Shown here piece by piece: positions 26,811 through 34,964 of a stretch of DNA of 64,000 bases. Source of the DNA: CAYOEJ01 sp964403015 (lineage in GTDB: Bacteria > Actinomycetota > Actinomycetes > Actinomycetales > Actinomycetaceae); assembly GCA_964403015.1 (NCBI GenBank), contig CAYOEJ010000003.1, forward strand, positions 1 through 64,000, read 5' to 3'. The position numbers and the translations under genes were made by a program. How positions within the stretch are numbered: position 1 is the stretch's first letter; every line of letters starts with the position of its first letter. The notes beneath the pieces are model-generated. The model was not told the DNA's origin. It saw only the letters and a list, made by a program, of their open reading frames with translations, and ran no database searches.

Positions 26811-27496
26811 AACTCTTTCTTGCCGACGACGCGGCGCTGATCCGCGAAGGGCTCGTGGGAATTCTCGAACGCACCGGTCATGAAATTGTGGGACAAGCCA
26901 ATCACGCGCCCGAATGCGTTGCGCGGGTGGGCGAGATTCTTCGCGGTGGCGATGAGATAGACGTGCTCGTCACCGACGTGCGGATGCCACCCACCATGAC
27001 CGACGACGGACTCCGCGCCGCCGCCCAGCTTCGAGAAGAATTTCCCAGTCTGGGAGTCATGGTTCTTTCCCAATACGTGGCGCCTGCCTACGCGTCGACG
27101 CTGTTTGATCCTGGCAATTTTGCGGCGGTCGGCGTGCAAGGGCGCGGCGGTTTGGGATACCTCCTCAAAGAACGAGTGTCGAGAATCGCAGATTTCGTGC
27201 AGTCGCTGAGTATCGTCGCTGCTGGTGGAGTGGTTGTTGATCCCGAGGTGGCAGCCGGGCTCGTGCGCGGTAAAGGAAGCGCGCTAGATGCACTGACTCC
27301 TCGTGAGCGTGAGGTCCTCGAGCTGATGGCCCAAGGACAATCAAATGCGCAGATCGCTGCCCAGCTTTACCTTTCCTCTGCGGCCGTAGCTAAACATGTG
27401 GCTAACGTCTTTCACAAGCTTGGTTTGCCACCCGGGGAAGATAACCGGCGTGTACGCGCGGTGCTCACCTATTTGACGGCCACGGGAGCGGTCTAA
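26807..27496 (+). CDS. NarL/LuxR-family response regulator
   Basis: 229 residues. Receiver domain with acidic pocket Asp7-Asp8, phospho-acceptor Asp57 in VLVTDVRMP and the conserved Lys in GYLLKERV. The C-terminal LuxR helix-turn-helix begins LTPREREVLELMAQG and includes the recognition helix region SSAAVAKHVANVFHKLGL. It is coupled to the kinase by an ATGA overlap and likely controls the divergent ABC pair. Its 3' end is duplicated just downstream. Confidence 0.92.
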   Translation: MKLFLADDAALIREGLVGILERTGHEIVGQANHAPECVARVGEILRGGDEIDVLVTDVRMPPTMTDDGLRAAAQLREEFPSLGVMVLSQYVAPAYASTLFDPGNFAAVGVQGRGGLGYLLKERVSRIADFVQSLSIVAAGGVVVDPEVAAGLVRGKGSALDALTPREREVLELMAQGQSNAQIAAQLYLSSAAVAKHVANVFHKLGLPPGEDNRRVRAVLTYLTATGAV

Positions 27497-27552
27497 CCAG
27501 AGCTTGCACGTGGTGCTTACCTATTTGACGGCCCACTGGAGTGATTTAACCA
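27461..27552. repeat. Echo of the response-regulator gene 3' end
   Basis: 27461-27499 (end of the gene, including the TAA) is repeated imperfectly at 27513-27552: GTGCTYACCTATTTGACGGC is shared, and TAACCA follows in both. A third, short remnant (GCGATTTAACGAGCG) follows. The echo's stop is out of the original frame. Confidence 0.85.
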
Positions 27553-27582
27553 AAGCGATTTAACGAGCGTCGGGTCCGAAAG

Positions 27583-28164
27583 CTAATTCTCGCTGAGGGT
27601 CAGCGCGAGCTCATCGAGAGCAGAGTTCCAGAACTTCGTGGTCTCTTCGACGATGTCCTCGGACGGCAGACCTTTATGCTCCACAACAACGCGAGACGTC
27701 GGGGATCCGTCTTCGGCTGGCGCGCTTTCGACCATCGTGATGAGGACGCTCGAGCCATCATGTGCGCGGAACTGGATTCCGCCGTCGTCAGTCGAAGAGC
27801 GATCAAACTCGAGGTCGAGCCAAGAGCGGCGTAGATCGTCGTCGTCGAGCAAGGGCCACAGGACTTCAGGGGCTACATAAAAGAGTCCGGTGGCCGACGC
27901 AAAGAACTTCTCGCGGTTTCGGGCTGGAGAATGGTTGCCGCGCAGGTTTTGGTACTCAACGGCGACCGACTGGGCCCACCAAGCGTCAACTTCATGTTTT
28001 CCACCCAACCAGCGCGTGACGCGGGCGTGTTCCCATTCCCGGGCGCCGGCGTCGTCGAGCATGGTGAACCACGCTCTCCGCGAACGACCGGTGGTGGCCA
28101 CGAGCTGGTCATCGGATACGAGTTTTCGGCTTGCTGATGGTGAATTCTCGGTTTGGCTGTCCAT
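27583..28164 (-). CDS. DUF4287 plus SRPBCC/AHSA1-like protein
   Basis: 193 residues. The first half (TGRSRRAWFTMLDDAGAREW, then WLGGKHEVDAWWAQSVAVEY) matches the DUF4287-type domain, and the second half from about residue 85 looks like a short SRPBCC/START-type lipid- or ligand-binding fold (VLITMVESAP, then VVVEHKGLP). The combination is common in Actinobacteria and has no established function. It is a single leftward gene with its own leader, divergent from the small gene at 28253. Confidence 0.68.
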   Translation of the reverse strand: MDSQTENSPSASRKLVSDDQLVATTGRSRRAWFTMLDDAGAREWEHARVTRWLGGKHEVDAWWAQSVAVEYQNLRGNHSPARNREKFFASATGLFYVAPEVLWPLLDDDDLRRSWLDLEFDRSSTDDGGIQFRAHDGSSVLITMVESAPAEDGSPTSRVVVEHKGLPSEDIVEETTKFWNSALDELALTLSEN

Positions 28165-28252
28165 GAGTATCCCCTCCTATGACTGATCGTAGATGGTGTG
28201 GAGGTGACCCGCAGCATATAGAATCAAAGACAGCCAAACTTAAGGAGTTGTA

Positions 28253-28567
28253 ATGGGTTTCCTCAAGACACTGACCATCGGCAGCATTGGATACGTGCTG
28301 GGAGCGCGCGCAGGTCGCGGACGCTACGAGCAGATCGCCAACACTGCTTCAAAGGTCTGGGATTCTTCCACGGTACGTTCTGGCCGATCCAAGGTGAAGA
28401 ACCAGGCCTCCCAGTCGTTCCACCAGGCTCAGGAAGCAGCCTCTGAGAAGATTTCAGAGACGGCGTCCACGGTCAAGGAAAAGGTGAAGAACCGTGGGGA
28501 CGACGGCGTGGCAGTGGAAGAAGAGATCCGAGTACAACCGATTCCTAATGCGTCATCGCCAGCGTAA
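28253..28567 (+). CDS. Small YtxH-like protein
   Basis: 104 residues. The N-terminus MGFLKTLTIGSIGYVLGARAGRGRYEQI is the glycine-rich short hydrophobic opening seen in YtxH-type actinobacterial proteins, in which GARAGRxRYEQI is well conserved. The rest is a Lys/Glu/Ser/Ala-rich amphipathic helix (about 35-85), possibly a coiled coil. A good AAGGAG ribosome site lies 6 bases before the ATG. Stress-related roles are only suggested for the family. Confidence 0.72.
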   Translation: MGFLKTLTIGSIGYVLGARAGRGRYEQIANTASKVWDSSTVRSGRSKVKNQASQSFHQAQEAASEKISETASTVKEKVKNRGDDGVAVEEEIRVQPIPNASSPA

Positions 28568-28600
28568 TTGATCCGCCCAATGCGTCATCGCCCGCGTACC
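28544..28600. repeat. Echo of the YtxH-like gene 3' end
   Basis: The last codons CCTAATGCGTCATCGCCAGC (28544-28563) are repeated as CCCAATGCGTCATCGCCCGC at 28576-28595, 18 of 20 bases identical, both followed by GTA. The copy has lost the stop. A further three-fold short repeat of GCAGGGAYT follows at about 28608-28650. Confidence 0.8.
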
Positions 28601-28681
28601 TCATAGCGCAGGGACTACAAGTGCAGGGATTGCTCATAGCCAGGGATTGCAAGCGGATCGATGTGAATGCGCATGAATTAG

Positions 28682-28755
28682 AAGCTTGATACCTATCAAG
28701 GACGCTCTCGAGCGTCTGCTTAAGTGGTCGGCAGCCGTATGGTTGCCGACCACTT
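28682..28755. other. Cluster of strong hairpins between convergent genes
   Basis: AAGC (28682-28685) and GCTT (28719-28722) can enclose two hairpins, TTGATA-CC-TATCAA and GACGCT-CTCG-AGCGTC (28701-28716). Directly after comes AAGTGGTCGGCAGCC-GTAT-GGTTGCCGACCACTT (28722-28755), a 15-base stem with one G-U pair. The genes on both sides point at it, so a bidirectional terminator is the simplest reading; the three-way-junction shape also allows a structured RNA. The run after the stem is only TTT on the plus strand. Confidence 0.55.
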
Positions 28756-28915
28756 TGGGTGTAAAGGTCAAAAATTGCCTAAAGGCCCCAAAAAACTGGG
28801 GTTAAAGACCGGAAAGTGGAGTGGAACGCCAGAAAGTGCGTCACGGCCGACCTCTCGGATGGCCCAAATTGGCATTCTGCGGGTCGGCGTCTGCCGAATA
28901 TACAGATTGATACTC

Positions 28916-28973
28916 GATTCACGGATTGAGGGTTAAATAAACACACAATCCGTGAATCAACACTCAATATGTG
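28916..28973. repeat. Palindromic dispersed repeat, copy A
   Basis: Perfect 13-base arms GATTCACGGATTG (28916-28928) and CAATCCGTGAATC (28946-28958) with a 17-base A/T-rich loop, followed by AACACTCAATATGT. A collapsed relative lies at 46109-46145. Confidence 0.7.
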
Positions 28974-29044
28974 CGTGCGCGGGCTTGAGGGATTTGAACG
29001 AGAACCTGCAGCAATACTCGCGGCTCAATATGTGCGTGCACTGC

Positions 29045-30172
29045 CTAGAGGCGGTGGCGGCCCATGCGTGTGCGCAGCAGTTTCGCCTTCTCGAGAAGCT
29101 CGAATCCGTCCTTGCCGCGAAGTACAGGAACGCCCTCATCTTCAATGTCAGAGTCTTGACGCGCGCCTTCGGCCGCATCGGGCGTACCGTGTGAGAGGAC
29201 CTGCTCCACGGGGTTGAGAGTGCGAAGCGCAATGCCGCGAACGCGTGAAGGATGCTCTCGGGCGAGCTCGTCGTAGATGAGTGGATCGTGCTGTCCGTCG
29301 TCGCCAACGAGATACCAGCGAATCGAGGGGAACATGATCATGAGATTGCGCAGCTGAGTCTTCTTGTGTTCCTGACCGGACCGGAAGAGGCCGGTGGGGG
29401 TGGGGCCCCAGTCGGTGAAGAGCATTGGGCCGATGGGAAGGGCGTTGACCTGAATGAAGTGCAAGAACGTTGAGTACGTATTCCACGCGCCCGTGGACAG
29501 GTAGAAAACTGGGGCGTCAGGGCTGCCTTCAAGAAGGTTCGCGTAATACTCGGCCATGCCGGGCACGGCCTTGCGAGAACTCGTGTGCAAAACAAAGGAG
29601 TTCCACGCGGCAAGCATGGCGCGTGGGAGCCACGTGACAACGATGGTGTCGTCAATATCGGAAACGAGACCGGTTGTTGCTTCGGATGACACGATCATGA
29701 CTGGTGCAAGAACAGGGTCGCCGGCGGCAGGAATGATTGTGGCTTGGTGCCAGCCTGGCTCGAGGCCGTGGTCTTCCACAATGAGGTCCACGTAACCGGA
29801 GCGGTCCGTACGAGTTTCGATGATTTTGTTGCCGACCTTGATGGTGACCGGCAAGAAACCTACTTGGGTGGTAAAGAACTGACGCCAGCCGCGCTGAGCC
29901 TCGGCGCTCTTTTCTGAGGCGAACTCTGCAAGATCGTGTATTGCTTGGCCCGCAAAGGAATGCGTGTTGGGCGGAAGAAACGGAAGTGTGAAGTCCCAGA
30001 TCTCCTCGTTGGGGTCCTCCATGACCGCGCGTGCGAGAATTCTTACGGCGCTGGTGGAACCGTATCCCGTGTACCCCGTGATGTTGGGAAGCCAGCCTGC
30101 ATTTCGCTTCTTCACGATGCCGCGACGGTTGATGGACTCTTCTACAAAACGTGCAATATTCGCCAAAGCCAT
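29045..30172 (-). CDS. App1-family phosphatidate phosphatase-like protein (DUF2183)
   Basis: 375 residues. The HAD-like catalytic motif DIDDT is at 172-176 (SDIDDTIVVTW), followed by FYLSTGAWNTY and LVGDDGQHDPLIY, the conserved blocks of the APP1 catalytic domain. The first 160 residues form the family's N-terminal beta-rich region. Yeast App1 dephosphorylates phosphatidic acid; bacterial members are common in Actinobacteria and little studied. Length is typical and the ATG start gives both domains. The spacer to the GntR gene (30173-30305) presumably holds its promoter. Confidence 0.85.
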   Translation of the reverse strand: MALANIARFVEESINRRGIVKKRNAGWLPNITGYTGYGSTSAVRILARAVMEDPNEEIWDFTLPFLPPNTHSFAGQAIHDLAEFASEKSAEAQRGWRQFFTTQVGFLPVTIKVGNKIIETRTDRSGYVDLIVEDHGLEPGWHQATIIPAAGDPVLAPVMIVSSEATTGLVSDIDDTIVVTWLPRAMLAAWNSFVLHTSSRKAVPGMAEYYANLLEGSPDAPVFYLSTGAWNTYSTFLHFIQVNALPIGPMLFTDWGPTPTGLFRSGQEHKKTQLRNLMIMFPSIRWYLVGDDGQHDPLIYDELAREHPSRVRGIALRTLNPVEQVLSHGTPDAAEGARQDSDIEDEGVPVLRGKDGFELLEKAKLLRTRMGRHRL

Positions 30173-30305
30173 GGGTTCAAGCCTACCGGTAATGGGCTGT
30201 TTGCCGAACTCGAAATGGACGAGGGGAGCTATCAGTCTTGGCTCTGTCTACGCGAGAAAAGCAAAGTAGGACGCCAAAGTATCGACGAAAAGCCGCGGAC
30301 GGCTT

Positions 30306-31061
30306 CTAGGAGGTTTCTCCCTGCGCAAAAACCGTAGATTCATATTTGTATAGATCGCCGCGGTAGGTGTGCAGACCCCACTCCACGATCTTCCCTTCCG
30401 CATCAAATGCGGTGCGGTCAATGGTGAGGACGGGCTGGCGCGTTGTGATGGCAAGGAGGCGGGCGTCGCGGCGGTGGGGACGTTCAGCCGACACCGACTG
30501 GGTGGTAGACGCGATGGCGACGCCGTGCTCGCGCAGCAATTCGTACAGGCCCTTGTCCTCGAGGTGCTCTCGCATTGGCGCATGCTTGACGGGAAGCCAA
30601 TTGTACAGAATGGCAATCGGAATCCCGTCGCGATAACGCAGGCGCTCAAGCTCAACCACCTGATCACCGGTTTCGCAATCCAGCTTCTCCGCGATCGCCG
30701 CCGTTGCTCGCTTGTAGTTATACTGCAGAACCTCTGTGGTGGGATTCTTGCCCATGGAGCGTAGTTCTTCGTTGAGCGAGGTGAGGTGGAAGATCCGGTG
30801 GCGCGGCTTAGGTGCGACGATCGTTCCCGCACCACGACGACGGAGCAAGAGTCCGCGGTCAACGAGCGTCTGCATGGCACGACGTGCGGTGGGTCGCGAA
30901 ACCCGCAGACGTGCGGCCATCGAGACTTCGTTTTCGATGAGTTGCCCGGGTGAAATAGCGCCATCGATGATGGCACGTTCAATTGGTTCAGAGATCTGGG
31001 CGTGCAAAGGAGTCGCGGAGTCGCGGTTGAGCGTGATACGTGGTTCATATACGTTGCTCAT
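30306..31061 (-). CDS. GntR-family regulator with UTRA domain
   Basis: 251 residues from ATG 31061 (AGGA 3 bases ahead); ATG 31073 and GTG 31091 are alternative starts. An N-terminal winged helix (IERAIIDGAISPGQLI, then SRPTARRAMQTLVDRG) is joined to a UTRA ligand-sensing domain (EVLQYNYKRATAAIAEKL to the C-terminus), the HutC subfamily. It is divergent from the dehydrogenase/ABC importer operon and most likely represses it, releasing it when the transported sugar or a derivative binds. Effector unknown. Confidence 0.88.
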   Translation of the reverse strand: MSNVYEPRITLNRDSATPLHAQISEPIERAIIDGAISPGQLIENEVSMAARLRVSRPTARRAMQTLVDRGLLLRRRGAGTIVAPKPRHRIFHLTSLNEELRSMGKNPTTEVLQYNYKRATAAIAEKLDCETGDQVVELERLRYRDGIPIAILYNWLPVKHAPMREHLEDKGLYELLREHGVAIASTTQSVSAERPHRRDARLLAITTRQPVLTIDRTAFDAEGKIVEWGLHTYRGDLYKYESTVFAQGETS

Positions 31062-31240
31062 TGGTCCTGACATTCCTCTCGTCGCCGCCACTAATCTACC
31101 GCGCTCTGGTTCACGTGCCTACCAAGATCCCTGCATAAGGGGTGTGAAAAAGTCGTGGTTACAGTGGCGGTACGTAGGCTTCCATTTTTAGCGGACGAGA
31201 GCTAGGTAAATCAACTGACTTCCACATGGTGCAGTTTGTT

Positions 31241-31322
31241 GCAGGTGAGCGTGACCCACTTGCAGGTGAGCGTGGTGCCGGACGCAGGTAAGCGTGACCC
31301 ATTCGCAGGTGAGGGTTGAGCC
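31241..31322. repeat. 21-base degenerate tandem repeat, four copies
   Basis: Units starting at 31241, 31262, 31284 and 31305 share GCAGGTRAGCGTGACCCA (the last is decayed). The array lies just upstream of the sugar-operon promoter and so could hold regulator sites spaced by about two helical turns, or be a neutral slippage product. Confidence 0.7.
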
Positions 31323-31333
31323 CGTAAACCTGT

Positions 31334-31363
31334 TTGACACGTCAATTTGTCCGTACATATGAT
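31334..31363 (+). promoter_or_regulatory. Promoter and candidate GntR operator of the sugar operon
   Basis: TTGACA (31334-31339) and TATGAT (31358-31363) are 18 bases apart, 50 bases before the dehydrogenase ATG. The -35 overlaps the inverted repeat TTGAC-AC-GTCAA, and TGTCCGTACA lies in the spacer; either could be bound by the divergent GntR/UTRA regulator. Confidence 0.6.
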
Positions 31364-31412
31364 CATCAAGTCGCCTGTATCTCACTGTTTCCGGGCGCAG
31401 TTTGGAGCGAAC

Positions 31413-32432
31413 ATGGCGTTACGAGTTGCCCTACTTGGCGCTGGCCGAATCGGACCGATGCACGGCAGGATCCTGAAGTCTCTCGACGTGGTGGGCGACA
31501 TCGTCGTGGCTGATCCCATCCGCGAGCGCGCAGAAGAACTAGCCGCAGAGCTCGGCGGAACCGTCGCTGACGAATCCGATATCTTCACCACGGACAATCC
31601 ACTTGGCATCGATGCCCTCGTTCTCGCGAGCCCCACATCTGTTCACGCCCAGCAGCTCATTGCGGCTGCCCGCGCTGGAATTCCCGCGTTCTCCGAGAAG
31701 CCACTGGCGATGGATATCGCCGCGGCGCGCGAGGCCGTCGAAGTTCTCGAGGAGACCGGGCTGCCGCACCACATTGGTTTCCAGCGTCGATTCGACACCG
31801 CCTACGACCGCGCTCGCCAGGCGCGCATCGACGGAGACCTGGGCGAGGTGCGCCGTTTCCACATGCTTACCGCAGATCAGTTCCCGCCTGACGATTCCTA
31901 CATCCCCACGTCCGGTGGCATTTTCCGCGACTGCAACATCCACGACTTCGATATCGTTTGCTGGGTCACCGGCCAGGATGTGGTGGAGGTTTACGCCACC
32001 GGTTCACAGCGCGGGCGCGATGTGTTCGCCGAATGCGACGACCTTTCGGAAGCGACCGCGATCCTCACACTCGCAGATCAGACGGTTGGTACCGTCCACT
32101 CCTCGAGGTATAACGGCCAAGGATACGACGTTCGCATGGACGTTCATGGGACAGCCGCTTCCGCCAACGTCGGCTACGACAACAAGCTCCCCATCCGCTC
32201 GATGGAAGACGACGTGACCTACCCTCCCGAAGAGCCGTGGACCGACTTCATTGCCCGTTTCCAGCCCTGCTACGAAAAGGAACTCATCGCGTTCTTCGAG
32301 ATGGTTCAGGGCAAGCGTCCGAGTCCGTGCACGGCTCGCGACGCGCTCGAAGCGCTCTACGTTGCCGTGGCCTGCGACCTTTCTAGGCGCGAACACCGGC
32401 CCGTCACCATCGCGGAGGTACGCGATGCCTGA
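31413..32432 (+). CDS. Gfo/Idh/MocA-family dehydrogenase (inositol 2-dehydrogenase-like)
   Basis: 339 residues from ATG 31413 (GGAG 6 bases ahead; the longer frame from 31347 would include the promoter). The Rossmann motif LGAGRIGPMHG opens the protein; FSEKPLAMD carries the catalytic-type EKP motif and DCNIHDFDIVCW the conserved substrate-side histidine. The type resembles inositol or sugar dehydrogenases that oxidise with NAD. As the first gene of the importer operon it probably oxidises the imported polyol or sugar. Overlaps the ATPase start by 8 bases. Confidence 0.85.
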   Translation: MALRVALLGAGRIGPMHGRILKSLDVVGDIVVADPIRERAEELAAELGGTVADESDIFTTDNPLGIDALVLASPTSVHAQQLIAAARAGIPAFSEKPLAMDIAAAREAVEVLEETGLPHHIGFQRRFDTAYDRARQARIDGDLGEVRRFHMLTADQFPPDDSYIPTSGGIFRDCNIHDFDIVCWVTGQDVVEVYATGSQRGRDVFAECDDLSEATAILTLADQTVGTVHSSRYNGQGYDVRMDVHGTAASANVGYDNKLPIRSMEDDVTYPPEEPWTDFIARFQPCYEKELIAFFEMVQGKRPSPCTARDALEALYVAVACDLSRREHRPVTIAEVRDA

Positions 32433-33933
32433 GCTAATCGAAGCCCGCGGGATCACGAAGCGGTTCCCGGGCGTCGTCGCTCTCGACGACGTCGACTTCA
32501 CGCTGCGCGGCGGAGAAGTCCACGCGCTCGTGGGAGAAAACGGTGCCGGCAAGTCCACACTCATGAAGATTCTGGGCGGGATTTACGACGCCGACGCCGG
32601 TCGAGTGAGTTTCGAGGGGACCGACGTCGCGTTTGAAACCCCACTCGAGGCTCAGCAGGCAGGCATCGCCGTAATCCATCAGGAACTGAACCTCATGCCG
32701 GACTTGACGGTCGCCCAGAACATTTTCTTCGGCCGCGAGCCGCGCCGGGGATTCAAGATTGACGACGATCGCATGCGCCGCGAGGCCCGAACGCTCATGA
32801 CGCGACTGGGTGTTGAGATCGAGCCGGACGTGCTGCTTCGCGAACTGACTGTAGCCGCGCAGCAGATGGTGGAAATCGCGAAGGCGCTCGCGATGGACGC
32901 CCGCGTGCTCATCATGGACGAGCCCACGGCGGCACTGTCGTCCAAAGAAGTGGACACGCTCTTCGACGTCATCCGTGAATTCTCAAGCCCGCAGACCGCC
33001 GTCGTCTACATTTCACACCGGCTCGAAGAGATACAGGAGATCTGCAACCAAGTCACCGTTCTGCGTGACGGGAGCTTGGTGGGAACATATCCCGCGAGCG
33101 ATCTCAGCCGAGACGACATGATCGGTCTCATGGTCGGGCGTGCAGTCGACATGTCAATTCGCCCGAACGAGAGTCCCCAGACCGCCTACGGCCTCGAGGT
33201 CTCGGATCTCAACACGGACCTGCTCCAAGATGTGAACTTTTCTGTCCATCGCGGGGAGATTTTCGGACTCGCCGGACTCGTGGGCGCAGGCCGTACGGAA
33301 ACGGCGAGAGCGATTTCCGGAGCCGACCCGAAGGATTCCGGTACCGTGAAGGTTGCCGGAAAAGTTGTGGATACGACGACGCCGGAAACCGCCGTTCGCG
33401 CGGGCATCGGCTATCTTTCCGAAGATCGCAAGCAGTATGGTCTGCTCCTTGATAAGGACATCGTCACCAACGTGGCACTGCCCTCGCTCGATAGGTGGTC
33501 GAATGCATCGGGCGTGGTTAACGATCGCGCTGCAACTGACATCGCGGAGGATTACCGGGATCGACTCAACATTAAGACCCCCTCCGTTCACCAAACCACC
33601 AAGAACCTTTCGGGCGGAAACCAGCAGAAAGTGGTGCTTGCCAAATGGATGGCACGCGACTGCGACGTACTGTTCTTTGATGAGCCAACTCGGGGAATCG
33701 ACGTCGGCGCCAAGGAAGAAATCTATAATCTTCTAGAAAGCTTGGCCGAGCAGGGGAAAACCATTGTGGTGGTCTCGTCAGAGATTCCAGAACTGCTGCG
33801 GCTCTGCCAACGCATCGCGGTTATGTGCCAAGGTCGTATCACCGGCGTCATCGATAACGCCGATGCAACGCAGGAGAAGATCATGGATCTGGCCACGCAA
33901 TTTGAAGTGATCGGAAAGAAAAACGATGAGTGA
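32425..33933 (+). CDS. Sugar ABC transporter ATPase (RbsA/MglA type)
   Basis: 502 residues, starting at ATG 32425 inside the end of the dehydrogenase gene, with CGGAGG ahead. Two fused nucleotide-binding domains: the first has Walker A GENGAGKST and MDEPTAAL; the second has the degenerate P-loop GLVGAGRTE, the signature LSGGNQQK and FDEPTRGIDVG, as usual for CUT2 ATPases. Belongs to a ribose/galactose/inositol-type importer. Overlaps the permease start by 8 bases. Confidence 0.92.
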   Translation: MPELIEARGITKRFPGVVALDDVDFTLRGGEVHALVGENGAGKSTLMKILGGIYDADAGRVSFEGTDVAFETPLEAQQAGIAVIHQELNLMPDLTVAQNIFFGREPRRGFKIDDDRMRREARTLMTRLGVEIEPDVLLRELTVAAQQMVEIAKALAMDARVLIMDEPTAALSSKEVDTLFDVIREFSSPQTAVVYISHRLEEIQEICNQVTVLRDGSLVGTYPASDLSRDDMIGLMVGRAVDMSIRPNESPQTAYGLEVSDLNTDLLQDVNFSVHRGEIFGLAGLVGAGRTETARAISGADPKDSGTVKVAGKVVDTTTPETAVRAGIGYLSEDRKQYGLLLDKDIVTNVALPSLDRWSNASGVVNDRAATDIAEDYRDRLNIKTPSVHQTTKNLSGGNQQKVVLAKWMARDCDVLFFDEPTRGIDVGAKEEIYNLLESLAEQGKTIVVVSSEIPELLRLCQRIAVMCQGRITGVIDNADATQEKIMDLATQFEVIGKKNDE

Positions 33934-34963
33934 GAAATATGCCGTAGCCCCGGCCAAGTCCGAGGACGTGGAGCGCAAGGGAAATGCGACTGCGCTCGGC
34001 TGGATCAAGGGTCTCTACCACAAGCATCCCGCCCAGGTTCTCATCGTGGTATCCGAACTGATTCTCATCGCGATCTTCTCTATCGCCAGCCCCTACTTCC
34101 TCGACCTTGGAAACATTTCGGCGCTGCTACTCGATGCGTCCGTCTATGTGTTGCTCGCGCTCGGCCTCACATTTGTTATCGCCACGGGAGGCATCGACCT
34201 GACGCCGGGCTTCGGTATGGCATTCACGGGAGTGATTACCGCACTCGTCATGACAAACGTGGGTGGGCCGATGTGGTTTGCCATCACTCTTGGAATTATT
34301 GCGGGCGTGGTCGCGGGTCTCGTGCTGGGCATGGCGAACGGCGTACTGGTGTCGTTCCTCAAGATGCAGCCGATGGTGGCCACCCTTGCCATGATGCTGG
34401 TGGCGTGGGGTGCCGCGCTGTCGATTACGGGTACCAGTTCTATCCCGCTCAACGAATTCACGCCTTTCCTAGAGCTCGGTAACGGGAAGACGTTTGGGCT
34501 GACGAACGCAGTATTCGTGTTCATTGCCGCGGCCGTGATTGCCCACTTCTTGCTCAAGCACACACTGATTGGGCGCTATGCGCTCGCGATTGGTTCGAAC
34601 GAAGAAGCAACCCGTCTATCTGGCGTGAACGTGCGTAAGTGGAAGTTCCGCGTCTACGCTCTCGCTGGGACGTTTACCGGTCTTGCCGGCGTCTTGATGG
34701 CTTCACGCCTGGCCTCTGGTAAGCCGGATGTGGGCCAGTCCTACGAGATGTACGCGATCGCCGCCGCAGTGCTGGGTGGGGCATCGCTCACGGGCGGTAA
34801 GGCCTCCGTGTTTGGTTCCGTGGTGGGCGCAATCCTCATCGCGACAATTCGCAACGGCGCCGTTCACCTCGGAGTCTCCGACCAGAATCAGAAGATCTTG
34901 CTGGGCGTCGTGGTGCTCTTGGCCGTCTACTTGGACGTTCGTCGTCGTCCGAAGAAGGCCTGA
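33926..34963 (+). CDS. Sugar ABC transporter permease (RbsC type)
   Basis: 345 residues with about nine to ten membrane segments; the family motif ATRLSGVNVRKWKFRVYALAG and the AAAVLGGASLTGGKASVFG block are clear. Single permease gene, presumably homodimeric with the fused ATPase. It is transcribed with the dehydrogenase, ATPase and binding protein, overlapping or touching each. Confidence 0.92.
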   Translation: MSEKYAVAPAKSEDVERKGNATALGWIKGLYHKHPAQVLIVVSELILIAIFSIASPYFLDLGNISALLLDASVYVLLALGLTFVIATGGIDLTPGFGMAFTGVITALVMTNVGGPMWFAITLGIIAGVVAGLVLGMANGVLVSFLKMQPMVATLAMMLVAWGAALSITGTSSIPLNEFTPFLELGNGKTFGLTNAVFVFIAAAVIAHFLLKHTLIGRYALAIGSNEEATRLSGVNVRKWKFRVYALAGTFTGLAGVLMASRLASGKPDVGQSYEMYAIAAAVLGGASLTGGKASVFGSVVGAILIATIRNGAVHLGVSDQNQKILLGVVVLLAVYLDVRRRPKKA

Positions 34964-34964
34964 C

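Larger units (their letters stand above)
28568..29044. other. 477-base spacer between convergent genes
   Basis: No credible coding frame. It contains the echo of the left gene (to 28600), the hairpin cluster (28682-28755), a weaker CCCCA/TGGGG hairpin near 28786-28801, a 13-base perfect palindrome (28916-28958) and a direct repeat CTCAATATGTGCGTGC at 28963-28978 and 29024-29039. Confidence 0.55.
31062..31412. other. Divergent control region between gntR and the sugar operon
   Basis: 351 bases without a gene. The middle is occupied by a four-copy 21-base repeat (31241-31322) and the right end by a promoter (31334-31363) overlapping an inverted repeat. The gntR promoter should lie near 31080-31200 but is not distinct. 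Confidence 0.5.
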
